A stretch of 64,000 nucleotides of DNA from Neoscytalidium dimidiatum (lineage: Eukaryota; Ascomycota; Dothideomycetes; Botryosphaeriales; Botryosphaeriaceae): positions 2,914,001-2,978,000 of the forward strand of contig CM074699.1 of NCBI GenBank assembly GCA_037367355.1, read 5' to 3'. The position numbers and the translations under genes were made by a program. The notes beneath the pieces are model-generated. The model was not told the origin of the DNA and ran no database searches. It saw only the letters and a list, made by a program, of their open reading frames with translations. Positions 42,961 through 55,489 of the stretch are shown in pieces. The first letter of the stretch is position 1, and every line of letters begins with the position of its first letter.

Positions 42961-45900
42961 TTCCTAATTTTAATTTTAGGTCCTTTATTTTTAACGAGTC
43001 GGCGGTATTAGTCGATTCGGGTTTTAGCGATAGAACTTATTAATAAGTTATCTATATCTATCGTAGTTTTCTAGTAGTTCCTAGGTATTATCCTATTCTC
43101 CTTTCTATTTAAGGAGATATCGGAATTAACTATTAATATAGCCGCTATCGAGGACTTTTTCTACTTCCTAATCTCGGTTTTTATCGGCGTCCGAATTTTC
43201 TAGAAGTATTTCCTCCGTATAAGTTACGGTTTTAGCGTTCTTTAGTGCTAGTTCTAGGAGGGATACGTAAAAAACGGGGTATATCTATATTATTTCTAGC
43301 AATTTAAGGCGGAAATTAACTTTCCCGATTTTTTCTTCGATCCTAAATAGTCCTATTTTCTTAAAATCTAGCTTACTATTTAGTCGCCTTATTCTAATAT
43401 TTTTTCTAAGAAGGTAGACTTTATTCCCCTTCTTTAGCTACGGTACCTCCTAGTATCGTTTATCGTAGTATTTACCTATTCGTAGGGCTACGAATTCTAG
43501 ATCTAGGTATAGTTATTCGTAGAGTGTCTTTAGCTAGTCGGCTTTAAGGATTCCTTTCTAGGCTAGTAATTTACTCGGTATCGGCTCTTTATAGGCCGAT
43601 AGCTTATAATCGTAATTAGCGTAGAACGGTAATTCTTACGTTACCGACGCTTTAGAGCTATTATACGCGAACTAGGCTAGTAGTAGTAATTCTACCTAGT
43701 TATCCTATACGTAGTTAAGGTAATAGCGTAGATACTATTCTAGCGTCTAGTTAGTTCGTTCTATTTATCTATCTATCTATAGATATACCGTAGTTAAGAG
43801 CTTATACTTTACTTTAAGTTATTTAGTAAGAGTCTACTAGAATCGCGACGTAAATAGTCTATCTCTATCTAATACGAGTTCTTTGGATAGTTTATAGTTA
43901 CCGAGGATAGTTCTTAGAAACGTATATACGAGATCTTTTACGTTTGCCTTCTTTAGGTATAGTAGGTAGTACGCGTACTTTGTTATCCTATCTACGATAA
44001 CTAGTACTAAATCGTACTTAACTCTAATAAGTAGTTCTTCCGACTTAGATAGGTTTATAATAAAATCTAGCGAGATAGATTACTAAGGGCGCTTAGGTGC
44101 CGATAATAGCTAGAGTAGTCTATAGAGTACGTATCTCGCCGCCTTACTTTAGATATAAAGGTCGTATTATATAACTATCCGCTAGACTATCCTTCTAAGC
44201 CCTAGAAAGTAATAATTTCTCGTAATTCTCTTAATCGTCTTCTCGGTTTCTTAATAACTATATACTAGGGCCTTATATATATTCTTTACGAGTTCCTCCC
44301 GTAGTTTTACTAGGACGTAGACTAATCTTAAAAATAGGATTATTTCTTCTACGTCTCTAGTTACTCGGGGGTCGTTTTCTAGATTTCTAATTTCTTATAT
44401 CGTAGCGTCTTCCGCGTAGGCTTCTCGAATTTTACGATTCTATTCGTAGCTTTCTAGGCGTATCGCTAAGGCTACTAGCCTAACCGAGATAAGCGACTTT
44501 TCGGGTTTCTTCTTTCTACTATATATAGCGGAGATCTAGCGTTTATCGGGTATAAAAGACCCGTCTTTCTATTTTACTAGTATTACCGGTTATAGTTCTA
44601 GCTTCCCTTCTATATAGTCGGCTCTTCTACTTAGCGCGTTCACGTAAGCATTCTCTAATCCCTTCTAGTAGGTAATCTTTATATTATAAGACGCTAGTTC
44701 TTTAGCCTATTTAATTTATCTTTAGTTTAGTTCTTTTATAATAGTAAAGTATAAAAGATTCTTATAGTCGTAGTAGACTATAACCTAGTATTTAGCTTCT
44801 TTAAAGTAATATCTCTATTCTTTAAAGACTATAATAATAGCTAGAAGTTCTTTATTATAGACGTCGTAGTTTCTTTCTAGTCCTATTATTTTTCGGGAGT
44901 AATACGCGATAGAATATAGTCTATCTTACTCGTCTAGCTAGCTTAAGACTACTCCGATAGCGTAGTCTAATATATTAGTTTCTATCGTTATAGGTAGGTC
45001 GGAGTAGAATAGTTCTAAGACCGGTACTTCTATAAATATTTATTTTAGTAAGTTAAAAGCGTTCTACTATCTTTTTTCCTATACGAATCCGTATTCTTTC
45101 TTAGTTAGATCTATAAGCGGAGCTAATATCTTCGTATAGTTTAGAATAAACTTCTAGTAAAAGTTAGTAAAGCTAAGAAAAAATTATACTTCTTTAATAG
45201 TTTTCGGCGTAGACTATTCTCTTATCGCGTCTAGTTTCTTCTCGTCTATACTAATATATCCTAGGGTAATAATAAACCTAAGGTACTTAATCTTCTATAT
45301 ATACTATTCGCTCTTATTAGAGGCTATCTAGAGGTTTCGTTTCTCTAGTACCTATAAGACTTTATATACGTACTTAGTATATTCTTCGAGTATTTTTAAG
45401 TATATTAAGATATCGTCTAGATAGGCTAGTACGAATACGTCTAAGTACGGTCGTAGTATATTGTTAACTAGGCTCTAGAACGTAGCCGGTATATTAGTAA
45501 GTCCGAATAGCATTACTATATACTCGTAATATCCGAATCTTATTCGGAAAGCTATTTTCTATTCTTTACCTTCTTTTATTTAAACGAGATAATAACCTTC
45601 TCTAAGGTCTAGCTTAGTAAAGTATTTAGCTTTTCTTAGTCTATTCTATAATTTATTGATACGTAGTAACGGGTATTAGTTTTTTACTATAATATCGTTT
45701 AATTACCTATAGTCGATATAGAGGCGGAGCTTACTATTTTTTTTAGGTATAAATAAGATAGGGTATTCGGCCGGCGACGTAGAGGGTTAGATATATCCTC
45801 TTTCTAGGTTCGTTTCGAGATACTCCCTTAGTGCCTCGGCCTCGTTCTTAGAAAGAGAGTAGATAGGCTTAAACGTAGACTACGTTTCTAGTAATAGAAG

Positions 45901-46100
45901 TATTTTATAGTCCTATAGCTTATACTTAGATAATAATTCTTTACCTCTTTCTTAAAATAATTCAGCGTATTTCTAGAATTTCGGGAGTACTTTCTCTAGT
46001 CCCGTAGTATTTTCCGTTACGCGTATTTAGTTAAGGGTTCTACCTAGCGGGCTATATCTCTCGTAGATTCTCTTCGGATAGTCTCCTCCGAGTAGCCGGG
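42960..46100 (-). mobile_element. Ty3/gypsy retrotransposon pol, RIP-inactivated, cut by assembly gap
   Basis: Read on the minus strand from 46100 downward: SPAGYPILFIPKK and KLRLYIDYRQLND (about 45800-45690), FTKLDLREGYY, AYLDDIL (the YxDD active site of reverse transcriptase, at about 45406-45426), then an RNase H-like segment (DISDYAIG, YSRKI), a zinc-binding and catalytic integrase region with SLDFIINL, and a chromodomain-like end (RDxEVEKVLDS). The order RT-RNase H-integrase is that of Ty3/gypsy, and the chromodomain suggests a chromovirus. Many Trp and Gln codons have become stops. The gag and 5' LTR would lie at or beyond the gap at 46101. Confidence 0.88.
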
Positions 46101-46200
46101 NNNNNNNNNNNNNNNNNNNNNNNNNNNNNNNNNNNNNNNNNNNNNNNNNNNNNNNNNNNNNNNNNNNNNNNNNNNNNNNNNNNNNNNNNNNNNNNNNNNN
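46101..46200. other. Assembly gap (100 N)
   Basis: Exactly 100 unknown bases, the conventional filler for a gap of unknown size. Sequence left of it is a minus-strand gypsy element and right of it a plus-strand LINE, so the true distance and even the adjacency are not established. Confidence 0.98.
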
Positions 46201-49200
46201 CCGGAGCTCGTAAATAAGTAAGACTTCCTAAAAACCTGAAACGAATACTTCTTATCTATTCGTAAAGCTAAACGGGACCACTGGAATTCGTTTCTAAGTA
46301 AAAATACCCCCGAAACTATCTTTAAAGTAATGGCCTATATAAAATACCGTCCGATAGAACGAATCCTATCGATTCGGGCTAAAAACGGCCTACTATAAGA
46401 TAGCTGGAAGGGAAAAAGCTCCGCGCTAAAAGAAACGTTATTTCTATCCCCTTCTAACGCACGAATAGAAAATAATTAGATAAATTACTAGCCGGATCTA
46501 AGCTGGGAATAGCTAATTCTAGATAAAAAAGAGCTCGAACGAACGTATTCGAACCTAATAAAAGGAACTACGCCCGGGCCAGATTTAATATCCTAATAAA
46601 TAATAATCTAGGCCTATAACGTATCTCCGAAAGCCTTTTATTTTGTCTATTCGAACCTCTTTAAATATGGCTACCATCTAAAGTGCTAGAGACAAGCTAC
46701 GGGGGTAATTTTAAAGAAACCTAATAAGCCGGATCCCGCAAATCCTAAGACTTATAGAGTTATTTCTTTATTAAATTGCCTAGGAAAAGTACTCGAACGA
46801 GTAATAGCTAAACGCCTCGGTTTTCTAGCGGAAACGATAAACCTAATCCACCCTATATAAATAGGGGGAAGACTTAAAAAATCCGCTATAGACGCCTGCT
46901 TTATTCTAACGAATTTAGTAGAGGAAAACCGTAAGGCAAAGCTAAAAACATCCACGCTATTTCTAGACGTACGCGGCGCTTACAACCACGTCGCGTAAGA
47001 ATAACTCCTAGGAATTCTAAGAAAGTTAAAGCTTCCTACTAACCTACTTATATAGGTTAGAACTTTCTTAAATTTCCGATAATTACGCCTTAGTTTTAAT
47101 GGAAATATAGAAGAATTTAGTAACGTAGAAACGGGTATACCGTAAGAAAGTCCTATTTCGCCGATACTATTTCTAATATATATCCGAGACCTATTCTAGA
47201 CAAAATCCGCTACCTACTTATCTTACGTCGACGATATCTCTTTAATAGTAAGCTCGAAAAGCTAGAAAAGAAATATAAAGATATTAGAAAGAGAAGCGGA
47301 AAGACTCTATAAAATAGGCGCGGAAAATACTATATAATTCGACCTCGAAAAAACCGAATTAATATATTTTTCTAAAGAAAAAACGGCAAAAGATTCTACT
47401 CTAAAACTACCTACGGGGTTAGTTATAAAGCCTAAGAATCTAGTCCGATATCTAGGAGTTTTCTTAGACCTACTTCTTAATTTTAAGGAACACGTCGATA
47501 TTAGAATAAGCCAAGCTCGTTCGAGCCTCTCGAGGATAAATAGACTAGCTAATATCGAAAACGGACTAAAACCTAATACGGTACGGCAGTTATACTTAGC
47601 CTACGTTACCTCCGTCTCCGATTACGGCTCTATCTTATACTGGAATAACCAAGCGAATTTTAAACGAAAAGCTACGATACTCTAGAATCTAGCCCTACGG
47701 AAAATACTAGGCGTTTTTAAAACCGCTCTAATAACTCCCCTCGAAATAGAAGCCGCGATCCTACCCTTAGAAATTTACTTAGAAAATAACCTCCGATCCT
47801 ACGCCCTACAAAGTCTTAAATTAGACCAAAAATACCCAATTCAAAGCCTTCTAGAAAGAGAGAACGAATACGAAAGTAAGCTCGTTCGAAAAATTAGAGA
47901 CTTTCTAAAAGATAAGCCGTATAACTTCGAAACGGTTAATCCTTTCTACTTTCTACCCTGGGGGCTATCTACCCCCTACTCGGTTAAAGTCTCTAAACTC
48001 TCGAAAGAAGAATAAGCTAAGAAACACCTAAACGAACTCGAAAACCCTCCGGATAACCTAATTTCTATCTATACGGACGTAAGTTCGATTCCGAATAAAA
48101 CCGGAATAGGACTAGCCGTTTTTATAGATAGAAACGACCCTATACTTAAAGACGAAACTACTATTTTAGTAGGAAATATTAGGAATAATAACCTAGTTTA
48201 TAACGGCGAACTAGAGGCTCTTACGAGAGCCCTCGAACGCGCAGTTAAAAACGGATATACCGATAAAGATATTAGAGTCTACGCGGATAACTAGGCCGCG
48301 CTCTACCGTCTAAAAACACTATCCGGAAATCTAGGATAACTAGCATAAATACGAGCTTTAAACGTAGCTAAAACGCTTATTCTAAAAGGAAATTCAGTTT
48401 AATTAGAATGGGTCCCCGGCCACTTTAATATACGAGGTAACGAAGAAGTAGATTCCCTAGCTAAATACGCCTATAAAATAAACCCGAGTAACGAATCGAC
48501 TAGCTACGCATTCTTTCGAATGCTAACGCAAGTAGATTTTATTAATTCGTAGTAAAAAATAGCGAATAAGTAAGCGGAAATAGCCTCTAAAGAGTCTTAT
48601 CTAAGGCGGTTTAACTGGAAAATAAAACGAAAGCTAATAGACCTTTCTACGGAGAGAGAAACTAGCTCCGCGTTTTACTAGCTTAAAATAGGATACGGTT
48701 ACTTTAAGTCCTATCTAAACTGCTTCGGATTAAACTACTCTAATTATTACCTATATAATAATACGGCTAAATAAACCCCTTAGCACCTAATTCTAGACTA
48801 TAGAAAGTATCGACTCGAAAGAGAAGATATATATACTAGTCTAAAAACGAAAAACCCCTCCCTAGACCTCGTTTTTAATACCGAAGAAGGACGGAAGGCT
48901 CTTCTAAGCTTTTTATCGACAACTAAAATAGCTACCCGAAAGTAGCTATTAGAACTTACTTCGACGGAAGTCTAAATACGTACTTTCGAAAAACTAACTT
49001 TAGTCTCTCCTTAAAAAAGAAGTTATTCTCTCTTATTTTTCTTTTATCTTCTACCTCTTCTTATCTCCCTACTTACTTTCCTATTTCTTCCTAAAAAGCA
49101 CCGGCTTAGCCCCTACTATTTCTAGACTCCTTCCTAAAAAAAACCCGAATAAAAACCCCGGTCGAAATACCGGACTAGATACGTTAGTAGACTAGCCGTC

Positions 49201-49252
49201 TTTTATAAGCTTAGCTTGCATAAGGACGTTAAACGAATAAATAAATAAATAA
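46201..49252 (+). mobile_element. Tad1-like LINE with RT and RNase H, RIP-inactivated
   Basis: One plus-strand frame can be followed from the gap to a stop at 48975, interrupted by many stops at former Gln and Trp codons. Non-LTR reverse transcriptase blocks are visible: FKYGYHLKCWR, VILKKPNK, YRVISLLNCLGKVLERV, FLDVRGAYNHV and YVDDIS (47224-47241). Near the end lies an RNase H domain with IYTDVSS, NGELEAL, RVYADN and WVPGHFN. The product would be ORF2 of a Tad1-clade LINE; ORF1 and the 5' end lie in or beyond the gap. After the stop comes a ~250-bp 3' region ending in an (AATA)n tail at 49229-49252. Some CpA/TpG survive, so RIP was less complete here than in the gypsy copy. Confidence 0.9.
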
Positions 49253-52200
49253 ATACTATAACCCACTATAAAAATATAGTTAAGAAGTAAGATAACTCTA
49301 ATCTATAATAATAAATAAAAAAAAATACTTCTATACTATATTTCTATACTATATCTAGCGTAATATTTAGAACGTTCTAAGCGATAAGAAAAACACTAGT
49401 TAATCTAAATACTTCTCTTTAAAGTCGTAATTAACCGTTAGATTATTAACGATACGCTAACTAACTAAGTTATAACCCTCTATAAAATATTATAGATTAA
49501 TATAAGCTATTTATAAGCGTATTAAAAATATTTTATCTAATACTAGGCGAGATTAAACTACTAGCTTATAATCTAGTTATAGAAGTATACCGCTACGCCG
49601 TCTTCGCTTTAGATTTTATTAGCTATTATACGAGATTAGAACGTATAGGCGCTATAGATCTTCTAAATATACGCTAATACGCTACTAACGTCTTAACTAG
49701 CGTAGAAAATATTATCGCTCGCTAGCTAGACGCTAAGAAAGGCGTAATCGCGAATAAAAAAGAATATATTTAACGCCTAATAGAACTAGAAAAGAATCTA
49801 GAAAAAAAAAGAGAATTCTTAAGTTAGCTAATAAACCTAAACGACTTAATAGTAAATATTATATATCTCGTTATAATCCTTACTATAGTAAATATAGTAG
49901 GAGTACTTTAAAAGTACTCTACGATTATATATAGTAAATAGGCGTTTTATCTATTTACTAATAGCCTCGCTAGCTCTTTTAATATTATTCTACTATCGTA
50001 GATAATATATATAGGCGGGCGCGTATAGATTAAACTAGAAGGCGAAATTTAGCGAGTTAGCGAGATTAAGAATCTACTATAAGATAGACTTATCGCTAAG
50101 ACGATTAACGTAAGTCTAGCTAGACTCTAATATCGAGCTAGTTAGTAGAACGACCTAGTAGAGATTTTTAATCTCTATCTCTACTTTAGTAGGAAATAGA
50201 GTACCGCTACTAAAGAACTACAAGCCTAAAGAAGATAATAATAGGCTATTAATATCTAAAGTATTCTTAAAATACTTTATACTTACTAGATTCTTAGTAC
50301 TTATAGCCGTCTTATCTTTAGCTAGCTTACGCTAAAACGCGTATATCTTCTTCTTCTTCTTCTTCTTATTTTTACTTCTCTTATCGCTACGATACTCGTT
50401 CTTTTTATCGTCTAAAATATTAATAGAAGTAGAAGGGACTATAAATTTAAGGCGGGTTAACTAATATTCTAGTATAGAAGTAGAAGAGTTAGATATAGAC
50501 GCCGAAGGAAAGATATTAAAGCCGAAGCGAGCCCTTATTAAAGAAGATAAAAAGAGATCGCTAAAGAAGAACTACTATTTTAGCGGTAACTTACTTAGCT
50601 TAGACGTTATAAGCTTCGAAGCCTAAAATAAACTACTAGCGAGACGCTAGCTAGAAGAGATCGGCGTTAACTTAATATAACTAAGTAAAGAGATATTAAG
50701 TATCTAAAAAGAACGCTATAAATTAACTAGCTTACTAATTCTAACTTTACTATAATAAGCTAGGCTAGAGAAATATTAATATTTATCTAAGCTATTACTT
50801 TAGTAGAATTAATATTTAAGACGCTAATCTAGCGACTAAATAGCGTATTTCTAAAGCTATTAGCGCGGAAGAAAGAGCGGTTAAAGAAGCGACTATAAGA
50901 TATTATAAGAGTAGAGAAGATTAAAGAAGAAGAGGTTAAAGAAAGATAAATAAGAATAGAGAAGATTAAAATTAATTTAGAAAAAGCTATAGAAGTTAGA
51001 AGAGTAGTAATAAAGAAAGTAAAGAAGAAAAATATACTTCTACTAAATAACGCTCTTAAGAATTCTTTAAGATAGCTCTAATACGTTACCAGCGGTAAAT
51101 ATATATAATATTAAAGCGAAGTCGGCGTACGCGACTCTCTTCTTATATAGGCTTATAGCGAGGCCGCTACGTAGCTATAGACTCTATATATATAGAGTCT
51201 ATCTATAGCTATACGGCGGTCTAACGTCTCTTAAGCGCTCTTCTAGCGTTCTTCGAGCGTCTCTAAGAATAGAATTTAACGAAGAACGATTAAGCTTCTA
51301 GCGGAATTTTAACTAGAAAAGGCGCTAGAGAGTAAAATAGAAAATTACCTAGACTATAGGCTACTACTAAAAAGACTTCTCGCGAGTCTTCTAATAGCGG
51401 CTTAAGATTCTAGAAACTTATTTTACTCGCCGTATCTAAGCTTTCGGCTTCTTAAACTACGACTCTAAGGCGTAAGCCTAGCTACTAGGTTAAATTATAT
51501 TAAATCTAGAATATATATATAGAATATTATAGCTCTAGCTACCCGCTAGATAGACGTAACTATACCGCTTTCTTTTTTTCTATAATAATTATATAACCGT
51601 CGTTTAGACTACCGTTAAAGCCTAGCTTTATAGTAATAAAGACGTATAATATTAGTTAAAAAGGAGAAGAGCTTACTAAAAGCGTAGAAGTAGACTTTAT
51701 AGCTAATATAGCTTCTAGATTTCTTATTTTATTTAAAAGCGTTTAAGAAATATTTTTAAGAGCTTAAACTTATATAGTTAAAATCGACTTAGAATAGTTA
51801 ACTTTAGACTTTTTAATATAGTTATAAAATATTATAAGTAGATTATAAATATTCCTCGTCTTTATTAAATCTATTTCGATATTCGCTATCTTAAAAAGGT
51901 AGTTAAGAGTAGTATTAAAATATTAAGTAGAGGTTTTAAGCTCTATTTCTTTTAATTTAAAGCGTATTCTTTTAAAAAAAGTACTTTAGACGGATTAGAA
52001 TTTAAAGATAGAGATAGAGAGAAAAGTAAAAGCTATAGGGCTTTCGTTCTATCTTTTTTAGACTTAAAGTATAGGGATAATTCTTAGCGTAGGCCGTAGA
52101 TTTTCTAGAAGTATTTCTACTTTTAATAGGTTTTTAGTTTCGTTTTCTATTTTAATATCCTCTCTAATAGAAAGAACGTAAGCCTAAAAAGAAGTTAAGA

Positions 52201-52825
52201 TTATAGAAAGAGAAGTTATAAAGAAAATAGAATCTATTTAGTCTTTTAGAGAGGTTTCTAGAGGATTCTAGTTATTTTTTATACTCTTTCTTAAAGAAAA
52301 ACATATAGAAAATAAAAAATAGACTAGAGAATAGACTTAAATAAAATCGCCGGCTTTAGTTTAGTCTAAACTAAGCCGTAAATAAAAGAAATCTAGGCGT
52401 ATATAGAAATTTTACTTAATTACTTACTTCTAAAAAGTAAATAAAATACTATTAGATTTTAATAAGCTTATTAGAGGTTTAGAGGGGGTTTAAAGATACT
52501 TTGGTATAGAGTTTATCTATATAGAATAGTTTCTACGCTAAAAACTCTTTACTAAAGTTAGAAAAAAAAGGCTATCTTTATAAGAATTTAGTAATTCTAT
52601 AATAAAATCTAGTTAGATTTTAATATAACTTTACTAGTATCTATATAGAGGTAGTTCGCTTTTTTATATAAATTTTTATTAGGTTTAAGCCGGTAGTAGT
52701 TAGTATAGTAGAATATAAAGTTTATATAGACTTAGAATCTTTATATTATAAACTCTAGAATATATAGGCTTTATAGCTATAAGGGCTGCGAATCTATATA
52801 GGAAAATAAGCCGTAGAAACCTAAA
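49253..52825. repeat. Unclassified RIP-altered AT-rich sequence
   Basis: 3.6 kb of AT-rich DNA riddled with stops in all frames. A TTC microsatellite lies at about 50347-50367. One plus-strand frame around 49560-51450 keeps longer stretches between TAG/TAA codons and may be a decayed transposon gene, but no motif was identified. Confidence 0.5.
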
Positions 52826-53379
52826 ACTACCGCTTATATAGAAAGAACGCCTAAGAATATAGTAACTAGAATAAAGATATAGTCTAATAGAGAACTTATA
52901 GAGGATAAAAAAACTATATAGATAAGAGGTTAGAAGGTAATAAAGATAATACTATAGAATAAAAATATAGTAGTAGTATTATCTACTAGTACTATTAAAA
53001 GTTAAAAACTAGAAATAAGCTTAAGCGTCTATATTATATAATAACTATACGATCTACTTAAATTAATCTAATCTAGACTCTTTAATTTAATACTATTAAT
53101 CTAATAATATTAATCTAATAATATTAATTTAGTTTACTATAGCTTTTCTATAGTATATAGATATACTTATTAGATAGTACTTTAACCTTTATAGTTAACT
53201 TAAAATTTTAATCTAAACTTATAGTCTAATTAGAGGTAATAAAGCCTACTAAACTTCTATATTATATAACTTCTTATTCTATTATTACTTTCTTTTCCTC
53301 GTCTTTAAGATAAACCCTTTAATAAATCTAAATCTACTAGATAACTCCGAAGTCTAAGTAGTAGAGGCCCGTTATTATA
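52826..53379 (+). repeat. Gypsy-family LTR copy A
   Basis: About 554 bp (left edge approximate), aligning along its whole length to 53560-54113 and, inverted, to 41686-42175. Shared landmarks include the segments AGCGTCTATATTATATAATA and TATAGTATATAGATATACTT. Confidence 0.7.
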
Positions 53380-53559
53380 CTTTAATTTTACCTCTTTATT
53401 ACGCCTTTACGTAATAGCGCGGATAGCTATAAAACTAGAATTTAAGATTCTAGCTAAGGAAATTAAGGGCTCTTAAATAATACTAGTCTTAGCGTAATTT
53501 TTAGTAGTTAATTTTAGTATATATTCTATAATAGTATATATAAAAATACTAGTAGATAA

Positions 53560-54113
53560 TAACTATTATTTATATAAGAAAAACGCCTATAAATATAGTA
53601 ATTAAAAAGAAAGTACGGTTTATAAAAAGCTTATAAGAAATAAAGAACTATATAAGTAAGAAGTAGAAAGCTAATAAAGATAAGCGCTATAAAATAAGAA
53701 TATAGTAGAAATATTATCTACTTATATTATTAGAAGTTAGAAACTAGAAAATAGACTTAAGCGTCTATATTATATAATAACTATATAATCTATTTAGATT
53801 AATTTAATTTAAGTCTATTAATTTAATACTATTAATTTAAAGGCGTAAATCTAATAGTAGTAATTTAAATTATTATAGTCTTTTTATAGTATATAGATAT
53901 ACTTATTAGATAGTATTTTACTTTTTATAGTTAACTTAAAGTTTTAATATAGACTTAAATCTAATTAGAGGTAATAAGGCCTACTAAAATTCTATATTAT
54001 ATAACTTTTATTCTATTATTACTTTTCTTTTTTTATTTTTAAGGTAAATTCTTTAATAAATTTAAATCTACTAGATAACTTTAAAGTCTAATAGTAGAGA
54101 CTCTATTATTATA
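53560..54113 (+). repeat. Gypsy-family LTR copy B
   Basis: Second direct copy, separated from copy A by about 180 bp that show no coding signal. The two may be solo LTRs inserted side by side, or the ends of an element that lost nearly all of its interior. The last ten bases are TATTATTATA, matching the RIP-altered end of copy A. Confidence 0.7.
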
Positions 54114-54479
54114 GTCGCCTATATATTAGATTTAAATAGCTTATAGTATATAAGTATATTATAGTTCTATAGAGCGTTAATTATTTAGTTTAAATATTAA
54201 ATCTCTTCTATAATAACGCCTAGATTTATATTAAGAAGCCTATTTAATTTAGCTTATAATTACTTAATATATTTTTTATAACTTAGAGATTTTTTATTAG
54301 TTCTCTTTATATTATTTTTAGTTATTAGATCTACTCTAGAAGTAAGAGTACTAGAGAAGATACTATTTATAAGGTTTTTACCCGTTATATATAGAGTATT
54401 TATAAGAAGTATACTACTTTTTAAATATAAAAAGAAGCGTATATTAACTATTTTAAACCGGCTATTTAAATAGAAGAAT

Positions 54480-54780
54480 TTAAAGATAAGAACTAAATAT
54501 AAATAGAGAGTTTAAGAATAATATAAAAGGGTCTCTATTATATAATAGACGAATTTTTAAAGAATTCTAAGGGCTTATTAAGTAGAACTTATATATAGAT
54601 AAGTAGTAAGCGAGGTTATATAATTTATATAGGCTACGCTAGGACTTTATATAAGAGCTAATAGCTTCTTATATATAAGTAGTAGAAAGTTCTATATTTA
54701 GAGTTCTTATACTAAGTATTATAAAATAGTTACGCTTATTAAGTATATATTTAATAGTTACTCGTTTACTAAAATCTAAT
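54480..54780 (-). repeat. Inverted partner of the repeat at 32700-32985
   Basis: The minus strand of this segment matches about 32700-32985 with scattered transitions, so the same repeat family occurs inside the block and in the island 20 kb to the left, in opposite orientation. The core match lies between 54490 and 54720. Confidence 0.75.
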
Positions 54781-54860
54781 AATTTAGTCGAGTTAGATAT
54801 TCCTCTTCCTTATACTAATTAGTCTAGTTTTTAGGAAATAATCACTATAACGGTTTAATG

Positions 54861-55489
54861 CGGCCCCTATATACGGGGTTCGTAACTTATACCGCTACGG
54901 TATTAACTGCCGTAGGTTTAGCAGCGAGACACCTCTGAATTTCCTATATTAGGCAGTGAAATTCGCACCTTCTAAATGGGCACACCGATCTCTATAAAAC
55001 TTACGCCCCTAGAGTATCTAACGCGAGTGATTTTGGCTACGTAGTGCTTTACCATGTACCCGCCGCCACCTCTATAATAAATGCTACTATCAATATTTCC
55101 TACGGTATACGGCCAAGCCGTAAAAATTTTGGCTCTTAAGGCTTTATATTCCCTAGTAGATGTTTATTAATATTAGCTTTAGTCGCTGCAGTTCTGTCTC
55201 TGTTGTTGTTTCGACAAGATCCATTGGAGCATATTCCCAATCTCGGATTAGAATGAGGGAGTGAGAAGGAAAGGAGGGAAGTTTACAAGAAAAATGCCAA
55301 TGCGCTTCACCTGGAATGGAGTGACAAGGTGACTTCATTTCTGTTATTGCGTCCTCAATTCAACTGATATGGTACAGTTTCATGACGAAATATATCAGAT
55401 CACAACTTCGAGAAGTGAGTAAAATAGGGTACGCTTTTAAAACATACTACTAACCAAATCTAAAGAATCCAAGACTCTCGTAGTGCCAG
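54861..55489. other. Transition from AT-rich block to normal DNA
   Basis: Base composition returns to balanced over this stretch. No coding region or repeat was recognised. Confidence 0.4.

Larger units (their letters stand above)
39560..54860. repeat. AT-rich, gene-free RIP block with nested retroelements
   Basis: Some 15 kb with sharp edges in which almost no open frame over 60 codons survives on any strand. CpA and TpG are nearly absent over long stretches (for example 43000-46100) while TpA is very frequent and CpG, CpC and CpT persist. This is the footprint of RIP, which changes C to T preferentially in CpA of duplicated DNA. Individual elements are listed separately. Stretches with no assignable element include 39560-40130 and 40526-40854. 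Confidence 0.9.

Noticed and set aside
46752..46955. 67-codon minus-strand ORF in the AT-rich block
   Set aside because: It lies antisense to the reverse transcriptase of the LINE and has no independent support.
39560..54860. Possible CRISPR-like or centromeric satellite array in the AT-rich block
   Set aside because: No regularly spaced short repeats or tandem satellite units; the repeats seen are retroelement LTRs and LINE copies.
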